Shown here: piece after piece, positions 1 through 5,626 of the stretch
Numbering within the stretch: the first letter of the stretch is position 1
How the letters are laid out: every line of letters starts with the position of its first letter
From: Candidatus Methanovirga basalitermitum
GTDB taxonomy: Archaea > Methanobacteriota > Methanobacteria > Methanobacteriales > Methanobacteriaceae
Assembly (NCBI GenBank): GCA_031284445.1
Contig: JAISZW010000210.1
Span: 1 to 7,474, forward strand
Length of the DNA stretch: 7,474 nucleotides
Direction of reading: 5' to 3'
Translations under genes and position numbers: made by a program
The notes under the pieces: generated by a model
What the model saw: the letters and a program-made list of their open reading frames with translations, nothing else
What the model was told of the DNA's origin: nothing
Databases searched by the model: none

Positions 1-27
1 TCTTTTATAAGATAGTTCCGTTTGCAA

Positions 28-56
28 TTGATTTTTAAAAATAAATGTATTATAAT
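28..56 (+). promoter_or_regulatory. Promoter of left antisense RNA (RNA II-1)
   Basis: A -35 box TTGATT (28-33) and a perfect -10 box TATAAT (51-56) are separated by 17 bp. The expected transcript start is near 63. It is the best sigma-A-type promoter in the window and fires toward the shared terminator at 105-139, with no ORF in between. This fits a short noncoding RNA. Confidence 0.65.
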
Positions 57-72
57 ATGCGTATATTAAAAA

Positions 73-92
73 ATATAATAAGTGTATCATGT
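73..92. repeat. Direct repeat DRb of left TA-like locus
   Basis: ATATAATAAGTGTATCATGT is an exact 20-bp match to 247-266 in the same orientation. Here it falls within the predicted antisense RNA, upstream of the terminator. Confidence 0.9.
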
Positions 93-104
93 AGAAGAGC
101 AACA

Positions 105-139
105 AAAAAAGCTAAGAGCCACTAACTCTTAGCTTTTTT
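105..139. terminator. Bidirectional intrinsic terminator (left locus)
   Basis: Arms AAAAAAGCTAAGAG (105-118) and CTCTTAGCTTTTTT (126-139) are perfectly complementary, with a 7-nt loop. There is a T-run after the stem on both strands, so it can stop both the plus-strand RNA and the minus-strand peptide mRNA. Those two transcripts converge here. Confidence 0.9.
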
Positions 140-156
140 CCATTTCATGTACAAAA

Positions 157-264
157 TCAATTTTTAATTATGATTTTTACTAATGAAACGGCAGATAGTA
201 TGTAAAATGCTATCTGTGCCAACTTTAGAATAGTATCTAAGTTGGTATATAATAAGTGTATCAT
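157..264 (-). CDS. Small hydrophobic peptide, probable type I toxin (35 aa, copy 1)
   Basis: This 35-codon minus-strand ORF runs from ATG (complement of 262-264) to TGA (157-159). A strong Shine-Dalgarno AAAAGGAGGTG lies 5 nt upstream. The peptide begins MIHLLYTNLDTI, has the hydrophobic core LKLAQIAFYILSA and ends IIIKN: one probable membrane helix with Lys near the C-terminus. A second locus at 6884-6985 encodes a 33-aa homolog with the same 13-residue core, which supports real coding. An extended -10 promoter (321-348) drives it, and a bidirectional terminator (105-139) lies just downstream. The size, single helix, converging RNA and direct repeat over the start codon match par/Fst-type type I toxin genes. 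The sequence is not that of Fst, TxpA or another toxin I recognise. Toxicity is inferred, presumably by membrane damage as in that class. Confidence 0.7.
   Translation of the reverse strand: MIHLLYTNLDTILKLAQIAFYILSAVSLVKIIIKN
192..245 (-). other. Two coding-region hairpins in the copy-1 toxin mRNA
   Basis: Within the peptide ORF, CAGATAG/CTATCTG (192-198 with 210-216) can form a 7-bp stem. Separately, CCAACTTTAGA (219-229) pairs with TCTAAGTTGG (236-245), with one bulged base. The same two hairpins occur in the paralog at 6916-6969, the second with different base pairs. This suggests that mRNA folding is under selection. Confidence 0.6.
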
Positions 265-266
265 GT
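247..266. repeat. Direct repeat DRa over the copy-1 toxin start codon
   Basis: This is the exact second copy of the 20-bp repeat at 73-92. Read on the minus strand it is ACATGATACACTTATTATAT, which covers the start codon and the first six codons of the peptide gene. Antisense pairing here would block translation initiation. Confidence 0.9.
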
Positions 267-271
267 GTTCA

Positions 272-314
272 CCTCCTTTTATTTAAGGAGTATTAGTCTT
301 TATTAAATAAAGAC
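272..314 (-). promoter_or_regulatory. Structured 5' leader with sequestered Shine-Dalgarno (copy 1)
   Basis: The predicted transcript start is near 314. The leader opens with a 5'-terminal stem-loop, GTCTTTAT/ATAAAGAC (296-303 with 307-314, 3-nt loop). A second stem, CTCCTT/AAGGAG (273-278 with 285-290), holds the AAGGAG of the Shine-Dalgarno in its 3' arm. The leader should therefore delay or limit toxin translation, as upstream helices do in known type I toxin mRNAs. The structure is read by eye and was not folded. Confidence 0.6.
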
Positions 315-320
315 AAAGTA

Positions 321-348
321 AGTATAGCAAAATTCGACTATAAAACAA
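321..348 (-). promoter_or_regulatory. Promoter of copy-1 toxin gene
   Basis: On the minus strand, TTGTTT (complement of 343-348) is followed after 16 bp by TATACT (complement of 321-326), preceded by TGC to give an extended -10. The start is expected near 314, right at the base of the 5' stem-loop. The copy-2 toxin gene has the same TGn-TATACT element. Confidence 0.6.
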
Positions 349-379
349 CTACATTCATAGGGAAATAAGAATTGTATTT

Positions 380-413
380 AAACGCCAACTTGTTTTAAAG
401 TTGGCGTTTTTTT
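380..413 (+). terminator. Intrinsic terminator, plus strand
   Basis: AAACGCCAACTT (380-391) pairs perfectly with AAGTTGGCGTTT (398-409) around a 6-nt loop, followed by T's to 413. No plus-strand gene in the window ends just before it, so its transcript is unknown. It may simply isolate the operon from readthrough. Confidence 0.8.
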
Positions 414-417
414 AAAT

Positions 418-454
418 AAAAAAACCGCCTTCTCTCATTCATAGAAAAGGCGGC
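418..454 (-). terminator. Intrinsic terminator, minus strand
   Basis: CCGCCTT (425-431) pairs with AAGGCGG (447-453). The A-run at 418-424 becomes a T-tract after the stem on the minus strand, so the polarity is minus. It faces the terminator at 380-413 and would stop any antisense transcript leaving the operon start. No minus-strand gene between it and 522 is convincing. Confidence 0.65.
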
Positions 455-521
455 ACCATCTATTTTACTTCGTTGCGTGAAAGAAATGAATTTAGAATTA
501 GAAAAGGAGAATGATCAGTAA

Positions 522-1334
522 ATGAAAAAGCTAGTAGATAAAAATACAATAGATCGAGCTAGAGAGGAACTTAATGAACAGTCGATTAATATGGAAGATA
601 TTAATGATAATAATATAGTTACAATTGAAGTTATACCTAAAATTGCTCAAGAGCAAGATAATCAAGATAATAAATTGATAGATAAGGAAACTCAAGCAAA
701 ATCACAAAATTCAATTTTAAGTAAGGGTAAGAAGTTTAATTTGCCTTGTTCTGATAAAGAACTTAACAAAATAATTAAAGAAATCGGTATAGATGGTATT
801 AGTGATGATACATTTCAAGTAAAAATCACAAATTCTATATGTCCTGCATTAAAAGGGATGATTATAGATAAACCAAATTTTAGGGAATTAAATTTTTTGG
901 CAAAAGAGTTGCAAAAAGTTCCTAAAAAAGAACTTGCGAACTTAGATAAGATTATGGAGTTTTCTAAACTTGAAAATAAAAAAATCACACCTAAGGAGGC
1001 TATAAACTTAATATATAATAGAAAAAATTATGATATTTATAACTTAGCAGGGGCGAAAAATGATGATGAGAGATTAGAAAAATTAGGCAATTATTTAATG
1101 AAAGAAAAATTTAAAGAAACTCCAAGTGCACAAATAGATAAACTAACTCCACAGTTTCAGAAAAAGCATGGGGAGAAATTTTTAGAAAGATTTGCAGATA
1201 CAAAACGAGTAAAACCTGGGGAAAGTTATAAATTTATTGGTAACATATTAATTCATAAAAAGTGTGAAGATAGTATTTTTTATAAGAGTATAAATGATAT
1301 TTCTAAGTTACTTGACGCGATGAAAATGAGTTAG
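522..1334 (+). CDS. ArdA-like antirestriction-family protein (270 aa)
   Basis: This is the first gene of the plus-strand conjugation operon. Residues 1-70 are charged, Asn/Gln-rich and probably disordered. From about residue 71 the sequence (FNLPCSDKEL, KEIGIDG, then RELNFLAKELQKVPKKEL and later EAINLIYN) resembles the ArdA-type domain found in many Firmicute conjugative elements, where a pattern like LNYLAKRL is followed by INLTFN. Classical ArdA is a DNA mimic that blocks type I restriction enzymes and helps incoming DNA survive. The C-terminal 65 residues, with GEKFLERFADTKRVKPGES, are not familiar to me. The start is an ATG preceded by AAAAGGAGA at 12 nt, and the next gene begins 27 nt downstream. 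The family assignment is from remembered motifs, so the antirestriction role is tentative. Confidence 0.5.
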   Translation: MKKLVDKNTIDRAREELNEQSINMEDINDNNIVTIEVIPKIAQEQDNQDNKLIDKETQAKSQNSILSKGKKFNLPCSDKELNKIIKEIGIDGISDDTFQVKITNSICPALKGMIIDKPNFRELNFLAKELQKVPKKELANLDKIMEFSKLENKKITPKEAINLIYNRKNYDIYNLAGAKNDDERLEKLGNYLMKEKFKETPSAQIDKLTPQFQKKHGEKFLERFADTKRVKPGESYKFIGNILIHKKCEDSIFYKSINDISKLLDAMKMS

Positions 1335-1361
1335 ATTTATTAAGGAGGTTGATTAATAATA

Positions 1362-1706
1362 ATGAAATTAATGAAGGCAAAAGTAGTAATGTTTTTAGTA
1401 TCAACTTTTTTTTTGTTAGCAAATAGTCAGAATATTTATGCAAGTAATGCGGCAAATCAACTTATTACAGAAGGCGAGAAAGTAAAAACTGAAATCATTC
1501 AATTTGTAAGTGACGGATTTTCAAAAATTGTAGCGCCAATCTTAACAGTAATTGCTGTTGTTTATGGATTGGTTAAAATTGTTTCAATTTTTATACATTA
1601 TAAGCGAAACCAAGAGATAGAAATTATGGAAATTATCATGTCTGTTGCGGCTATCGTTGTTGCAGGAGTTTTAGCGACAATTTCTATTAGTTCATTTATT
1701 AGTTAA
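1362..1706 (+). CDS. VirB2-like / DUF3852-type T4SS membrane protein (114 aa)
   Basis: A small membrane protein with an N-terminal signal sequence: MKLMKAK, then VVMFLVSTFFLLANS, with probable cleavage near YAS (about residues 26-28). Two hydrophobic segments follow, about residues 55-78 and 90-112, separated by the basic-acidic loop HYKRNQEIEIME. Signal peptide plus two helices with a short polar loop is the VirB2/TrbC pilin layout. The loop and position match the DUF3852 proteins that precede the VirB6-like gene in clostridial conjugative elements. It likely forms the pilus-like or channel subunit of the T4SS. The Shine-Dalgarno TAAGGAGG lies 13 nt before the ATG, which is rather long. Confidence 0.65.
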   Translation: MKLMKAKVVMFLVSTFFLLANSQNIYASNAANQLITEGEKVKTEIIQFVSDGFSKIVAPILTVIAVVYGLVKIVSIFIHYKRNQEIEIMEIIMSVAAIVVAGVLATISISSFIS

Positions 1707-1733
1707 AAAATTAAGAGAATATAAATTTATGAG

Positions 1734-2726
1734 GTGATTTTTATTGACTGGTTAGGAGGGATATTAGCAGGAGTTTTAGCTTGGATTTTAAGTATTACTA
1801 GTTCTTTAATTGTTAGTATTATTGATTCAATTTTAAACTTAGCTTTATCATTAATCAATGCAGGAACTATTTTATGCATAGAAATGTTTAACAATAATTC
1901 TATTGAATGGCTAACATATCCTGTCATAATAAATTTTTTTGGCATGTGTAAATCTATAGGTACAGCTCTTTGTGTAGCAGGCGTTATTTATTCTATACTC
2001 GAAAATTTAATGAATTATAACAAGGGTAAGGGGTTGGAATCATTTCAATCTACATTTTTAAGTATAGTGAAAGCCATTATAGCAGTTCAACTATTTACAG
2101 TTGTCCCGCCACTTTTGTATAAGTGGTCAATAGAGCTTACTAAATTGCTAACTAAAATTGACTTGATGGATGTACTTGGAAATAATATGACAATAGACTA
2201 CTCTATTGATATGAGTGATCCTAAATGGTTGCCATTTTTCCCAAATTTTTTAATGGATATAGAGATTCTTTTAAAGTTATTAGGGACAGTTTTTAGAGTT
2301 ATAAATACGCTTTTTGTTGCATGGGGCATATATCGTTTAATAATTTCGATGATGAGAAGGTTAGGTACAATAATGATTTTAACTGCCAGGATGTCTTTAA
2401 CTTTTTTTTCTGTTGCGCGTGGTATGTCTGATGGGTTTTTTAGAGCTGTATTAGATAGTTTAGGTGTAAATGTCATCATGTTTTTACAGATGTATCTTCT
2501 GGTGACTGCTGTTTCTTACAATGATAAAAATCCTCTTATGGTTTGGGGACTTATTATCGTAAGCACTCAAGTTGATTCTATTTTACAGTTTGGTGTTGAC
2601 ACCGGCAGCAGAATGAGAACAAATCCGATGGTTCTATTTTATTCAGGTAAAATGATATTTCCAATGTTAAAAAAGATATTTAATAAAAATAAAAAAGGAA
2701 CAATTAGTGGCTCTGTATTATCATAA
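1734..2726 (+). CDS. VirB6/TrbL-like conjugal transfer membrane protein (330 aa)
   Basis: A polytopic inner-membrane protein with about seven hydrophobic segments, two of them in the first 50 residues. Segments such as VKAIIAVQLFTVVPPLLYKWS, RMSLTFFSVARGMSDGFF and LQFGVDTGSRMRTN match the TrbL/VirB6-like family (DUF6045-type) of Firmicute conjugative elements, in which the PRGYTDGF-like and GLDT motifs are conserved. VirB6 proteins form the inner-membrane translocation channel. The gene follows the VirB2-like gene and ends 13 nt before the next start. The start is uncertain. GTG at 1734 is the first usable canonical codon, but it sits inside GAGGTGA (1731-1737), the only good Shine-Dalgarno. 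That element is ideally spaced for an ATT codon at 1743, which would give a protein three residues shorter. Confidence 0.75.
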   Translation: MIFIDWLGGILAGVLAWILSITSSLIVSIIDSILNLALSLINAGTILCIEMFNNNSIEWLTYPVIINFFGMCKSIGTALCVAGVIYSILENLMNYNKGKGLESFQSTFLSIVKAIIAVQLFTVVPPLLYKWSIELTKLLTKIDLMDVLGNNMTIDYSIDMSDPKWLPFFPNFLMDIEILLKLLGTVFRVINTLFVAWGIYRLIISMMRRLGTIMILTARMSLTFFSVARGMSDGFFRAVLDSLGVNVIMFLQMYLLVTAVSYNDKNPLMVWGLIIVSTQVDSILQFGVDTGSRMRTNPMVLFYSGKMIFPMLKKIFNKNKKGTISGSVLS

Positions 2727-2739
2727 AGGGGTGATAAAA

Positions 2740-2994
2740 ATGTATGAAAGTTTATATCCGGACCTGTATAAAAAAGCAATGATTTGGCGATTGCCTTTGC
2801 ATCATGCTTTTTTTATTGGAGTTTTAGCAATACCATCATTAATTTTAAGTATTTCCATGGGTATCCATTACATTACATTTATAACAGGATTATACTGGAT
2901 TTGTATGCTACACATTAATGAAAAGAGTAATTTATATTATATTAAGTGTTATTTTTTGTTTTCTGTTGTAAATCAGCAGGAATATAGATGGTAG
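2740..2994 (+). CDS. VirB3/PrgI-like small T4SS membrane protein (84 aa)
   Basis: A short protein with a cytoplasmic N-terminus (MYESLYPDLYKKAMIWRLP), two adjacent hydrophobic segments (about residues 20-40 and 43-60) and a basic-aromatic tail. Two-helix proteins of this size directly before VirB4 genes are VirB3 or PrgI types, which anchor VirB4 to the inner-membrane channel. The assignment rests mainly on size, topology and position, since this family is poorly conserved. I chose ATG 2740 because AAAGGGGTGA (2725-2734) is spaced for it. An in-frame ATG at 2707 would overlap the end of the VirB6-like gene and has no ribosome binding site. The next gene begins 4 nt after the stop. Confidence 0.6.
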   Translation: MYESLYPDLYKKAMIWRLPLHHAFFIGVLAIPSLILSISMGIHYITFITGLYWICMLHINEKSNLYYIKCYFLFSVVNQQEYRW

Positions 2995-2998
2995 CGAT

Positions 2999-3562
2999 AT
3001 GTTTAGTATTAATTTGTTCGACAGAATAAAGGGAATAAAAAAGAAAAATACATTACAATTCTTGAGTATAGCAAATATAGATAAGGAATATATTGAGCTT
3101 CAAAATGGAGACTATCTGATTTTTTTTCGTGTATCGCCTAAAAATATTTCGGCTATGTCTGAGAAAAAAATCAGGGAAGAAATCAATAATTTTAAAACAG
3201 CGCTTTCTTTGACCAAGCATAACTTAGAACTTATAGCTTTTTCTAGTTATGAGAATTATGACGATGTAGTACAGGACTATTATCATAGAATTGAATTTTA
3301 TAGACGTGAAAATCAAGACGATATCCGTATAAGTATCTTAGAATCTGATATTGAGTATCTAAACGAGATTAATGCGACACGTTCAGGAGCAAAGGAGTTT
3401 TTTATAGTGCTTCGAATTAATATTATTGGTCGTAAAAATATGTATTTTAGTATACGTGAAACAGAAAAGCTTATAACTGAAGGTGGGTTAAATCCTCAAA
3501 TAGTTAAAGGTCATAAACTTTTTGAAATTATTCAAGTATATTTAGAAAACTTTCGAGTGTGA
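2999..3562 (+). CDS. TrsD-like protein resembling a VirB4 N-terminal region (187 aa)
   Basis: A soluble-looking protein with no membrane segment. It resembles the N-terminal region of VirB4/TrbE ATPases: a DYLIFFRVSPKNI strand region (about residues 38-50), a helix with SEKKIREEINNFKTAL, then an acidic stretch and EYLNEINATRSGAKEFFIVLRI (about 122-143). It has no Walker motifs. Separate proteins of this type precede the VirB4 gene in Gram-positive systems such as the staphylococcal pGO1/pSK41 tra regions (TrsD/TraD then TrsE/TraE). That makes a normal split family member likelier than a broken VirB4, since the next gene has its own complete N-terminus and ribosome binding site. It probably works with VirB4. 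Its own ribosome binding site is weak and the spacing from the previous gene is only 4 nt, suggesting translational coupling. Confidence 0.55.
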   Translation: MFSINLFDRIKGIKKKNTLQFLSIANIDKEYIELQNGDYLIFFRVSPKNISAMSEKKIREEINNFKTALSLTKHNLELIAFSSYENYDDVVQDYYHRIEFYRRENQDDIRISILESDIEYLNEINATRSGAKEFFIVLRINIIGRKNMYFSIRETEKLITEGGLNPQIVKGHKLFEIIQVYLENFRV

Positions 3563-3601
3563 GACAAAAAGATTATAAGTATAGAAAGGAAGTTATAAAG
3601 A

Positions 3602-5500
3602 ATGTTTAAGAATAAAAAAATTAAGCAAGCAAAAACATTAACGGATATCATTGACGAGAATAAAACGACCGCGATAGTTAAAGATTTTCTGACTAATATT
3701 AGTCCTTCTATAATTAAATTTGAAAAGGATTATTATATTGTAGGAAATACTTTTAGACGAGTTGTTGCAATTCGTTCTTATCCCTTCTCTACTACTGAAC
3801 AAGCTCTATTGTCTTTCTTTAGTGAAAAAGAAAATGTAAATCTTAAAATTTATACATACAGACTTAACGGAATGGAATCGGAGCAAAAGCTCGAATCTGC
3901 ATCAAGAGTCATGAATGCAAATTATTTTATGACTGAAAGGGCATATGAGCAAATAACAACTCAGTCAGACATTGCAGGATTGAATAAGGTTATGGATAAA
4001 CTACATAAGGAACGGGAAGATTTAATATCATGCGCTGTATATATAGAGCTTATTGGCAAGGATATTGAACATCTTCATGAACTTGAGAATACAACGTTTA
4101 CATTTTTGAAACGTTCAAAAATTAATTATGATTCTCTAATAGCTCAGCAGCGAGAGGGATTTTTAACCGTTTCACCTTTTGGTTCAAATCAGTTTAAAAA
4201 TCAATTTCATAGGCCAATGCCGCAATCATCAGCAGCTAATTTATTTCCGTTTTCTTATTCAGGTAAAACTGAGAGAGGCGGTTTTTTTATTGGGAAAGAT
4301 CTTCATGGAACTAGCGTTATACCGGATTTTAACATAAGAACAAACGATAAAAAGAACTCAAATATTGTTATTATGGGTAATTCTGGTGAAGGTAAATCTT
4401 ATCTTCTAAAGCTTATTTTAATTAATATCTTTATGTCTGGTAAGAATATAACGGGACTTGATCCAGATGGTGAACTTGAAGAATTAACAAAAAACTTAGG
4501 TGGTAGTTACCTTGATCTAATGGACGGACATAATAAAATTAATGTTTTAGAACCTAAATTATTTGATGACGGAGAAGGGATACAAGATATAGAAATTGAT
4601 AAAAAAATGCGCTTAATGTTTGATGATAGTGGTCATATAAAACCAAAACTATCACAGCATATTTCATTTTTAAGAGCGTTCTTCAAAACTTATAAACCTG
4701 AGTTTTCAGATGAAGAAATAGATACGTTAGCTATTTTACTAGAGTGGCTTTACGCTGAATTTAGGATAACAAACGACACAAACTTTTTAGAATTTACAGC
4801 TAAAGATTATCCTATAATGTCTGATTTATATAATTTTATTGACAATAAAAAGAATAACTTTAAAAATGAAAAAAAGCTTCAAAGTATTATAAAAGAAGAG
4901 ATTTTAAGAAAAATATTACTTGGTATACATGCAATGAGCATGGGGGACCAACAGCATTATTTTAATGGATATACTAATATCAAGTCCGATAAGTTCGTTA
5001 TTTTTGGAGTAAAAGATATATTAAATGCTGATATAAATTTAAAGAATGCTATGTTATTTAATGCTTTGACTTACATGGGCGATATGCTTTTGACTCGTGG
5101 TAATACAATGATGGTAGCTGATGAGTTTCATGTATTTTTATCAAATTTAGTTGCAGTAACATATATAACAAATTATGTTAAACGTGTTCGTAAAAAAGAT
5201 TCCATGGTTTTGTTGGCTACTCAAAATATAGAAGACTTTATGCATCCTAACGTTTCACATCTTACGAGTGTTCTTGTTTCAATACCAACTCATCAATTTT
5301 TCTTCTATCCTGGAAGTATATCACATGATAAAGTCGCAAAGTTTTTACAACTCGAACAATCGGAAATACAACTTATAAATAAACCTGCGGAAGGGCATTG
5401 TCTTTTCAAAACAGGTAATGAACGATTTCATTTACATGTGATAGCTCCAGACTATAAAGCGCGACTTTTTGGATCAGGCGGCGGTCGAGGCGCTATTTAG
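3602..5500 (+). CDS. VirB4-family T4SS ATPase (632 aa)
   Basis: A cytoplasmic ATPase that energises T4SS assembly and substrate transfer. Residues 1-240 form the VirB4 N-terminal region, including FRRVVAIRSYPFSTTEQ. The ATPase core follows: Walker A GNSGEGKS (259-266), the TGLDPDGEL strand (about 284-292), which resembles the D-P-E/D-G-E motif of VirB4/TraE proteins, and Walker B MMVADEFH with Asp507/Glu508. RVRKKDSMVLLATQNIEDF (about 530-547) is the conserved region with the sensor Gln. The length is normal for Gram-positive VirB4 proteins. The start is an ATG with GAAAGGAAG (3584-3592) about 9 nt upstream. The gene lies 39 nt after the TrsD-like gene and ends the contiguous T4SS operon. All key motifs are intact. 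Confidence 0.9.
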   Translation: MFKNKKIKQAKTLTDIIDENKTTAIVKDFLTNISPSIIKFEKDYYIVGNTFRRVVAIRSYPFSTTEQALLSFFSEKENVNLKIYTYRLNGMESEQKLESASRVMNANYFMTERAYEQITTQSDIAGLNKVMDKLHKEREDLISCAVYIELIGKDIEHLHELENTTFTFLKRSKINYDSLIAQQREGFLTVSPFGSNQFKNQFHRPMPQSSAANLFPFSYSGKTERGGFFIGKDLHGTSVIPDFNIRTNDKKNSNIVIMGNSGEGKSYLLKLILINIFMSGKNITGLDPDGELEELTKNLGGSYLDLMDGHNKINVLEPKLFDDGEGIQDIEIDKKMRLMFDDSGHIKPKLSQHISFLRAFFKTYKPEFSDEEIDTLAILLEWLYAEFRITNDTNFLEFTAKDYPIMSDLYNFIDNKKNNFKNEKKLQSIIKEEILRKILLGIHAMSMGDQQHYFNGYTNIKSDKFVIFGVKDILNADINLKNAMLFNALTYMGDMLLTRGNTMMVADEFHVFLSNLVAVTYITNYVKRVRKKDSMVLLATQNIEDFMHPNVSHLTSVLVSIPTHQFFFYPGSISHDKVAKFLQLEQSEIQLINKPAEGHCLFKTGNERFHLHVIAPDYKARLFGSGGGRGAI

Positions 5501-5521
5501 AACATAAGTCCTTACAAAAGC

Positions 5522-5551
5522 TTGAATATACTTTCTTGCTCACTTTATAAT
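5522..5551 (+). promoter_or_regulatory. Promoter of the M23 peptidase gene
   Basis: TTGAAT (5522-5527) and a perfect TATAAT (5546-5551) are 18 bp apart, with a start expected near 5558. It lies just after the VirB4 stop, so the peptidase gene can be transcribed separately from the T4SS operon. Confidence 0.55.
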
Positions 5552-5626
5552 CTCCTTTATATAAAAGGAGCGATTGTCTTTAGATAAAAAATTAGTTGTT
5601 ATGGGGTAAAATTAGGGGGTAATAAA
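5552..5626 (+). promoter_or_regulatory. Leader of the M23 gene with hairpin and 11-codon ORF
   Basis: A hairpin, CTCCTTT/AAAGGAG (5552-5558 with 5564-5570), places an AAAAGGAG in its 3' arm. Three nt later a TTG opens an 11-codon ORF (5574-5609) ending 17 nt before the peptidase start. A small leader peptide coupled to the peptidase gene is possible but unproven. The hairpin and the following GTCTTTA resemble the copy-1 toxin leader at 272-314. Confidence 0.3.

Larger units (their letters stand above)
63..139 (+). ncRNA. Putative antisense antitoxin RNA, par RNA II-like (copy 1)
   Basis: This is a predicted short transcript of about 77 nt. It runs from the promoter at 28-56 to the terminator at 105-139 and contains no credible ORF. 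It carries one copy of the 20-bp repeat ATATAATAAGTGTATCATGT (73-92). The other copy (247-266) lies over the start codon of the minus-strand peptide gene, so this RNA is complementary to the start region of the peptide mRNA. A second complementary patch is the shared terminator. Two separated contact zones made by a direct repeat plus a common terminator is the known arrangement of RNA II in the enterococcal pAD1 par locus. The AGCAACAAAAAA segment just before the terminator is almost identical in the two other RNAs of this kind in the window. The RNA itself is inferred; repeat, promoter and terminator are directly visible. Confidence 0.6.

Noticed and set aside
191..245. Structured noncoding RNA or riboswitch, first suspected from conserved hairpins on the plus strand
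   Set aside because: The minus strand reads as a 35-codon ORF with a strong Shine-Dalgarno, and its paralog at 6884-6985 preserves the peptide. A coding toxin with structured mRNA explains the pattern better.
73..266. CRISPR-like or retron-like direct repeats
   Set aside because: There are only two repeat copies per locus, the spacing is filled by an ORF and a terminator, and there are no cas or reverse transcriptase genes in the window.
352..444. Repeated 9-mer CATTCATAG (352-360 and 436-444)
   Set aside because: It is short and AT-rich, lies in unrelated contexts (one copy in a terminator loop), and is compatible with chance.
486..521. 11-codon ORF (MNLELEKENDQ) abutting the ArdA-like start
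   Set aside because: It has no ribosome binding site of its own, and it contains the Shine-Dalgarno of the next gene. Chance is likely, though a leader peptide cannot be excluded.
1727..1945. Minus-strand ORF of 72 codons
   Set aside because: It is antisense to the VirB6-like gene, has no ribosome binding site of note and shows no recognisable protein pattern.
2198..2479. Minus-strand ORF of 93 codons
   Set aside because: It is antisense to conserved VirB6-like motifs and is a shadow of that gene.
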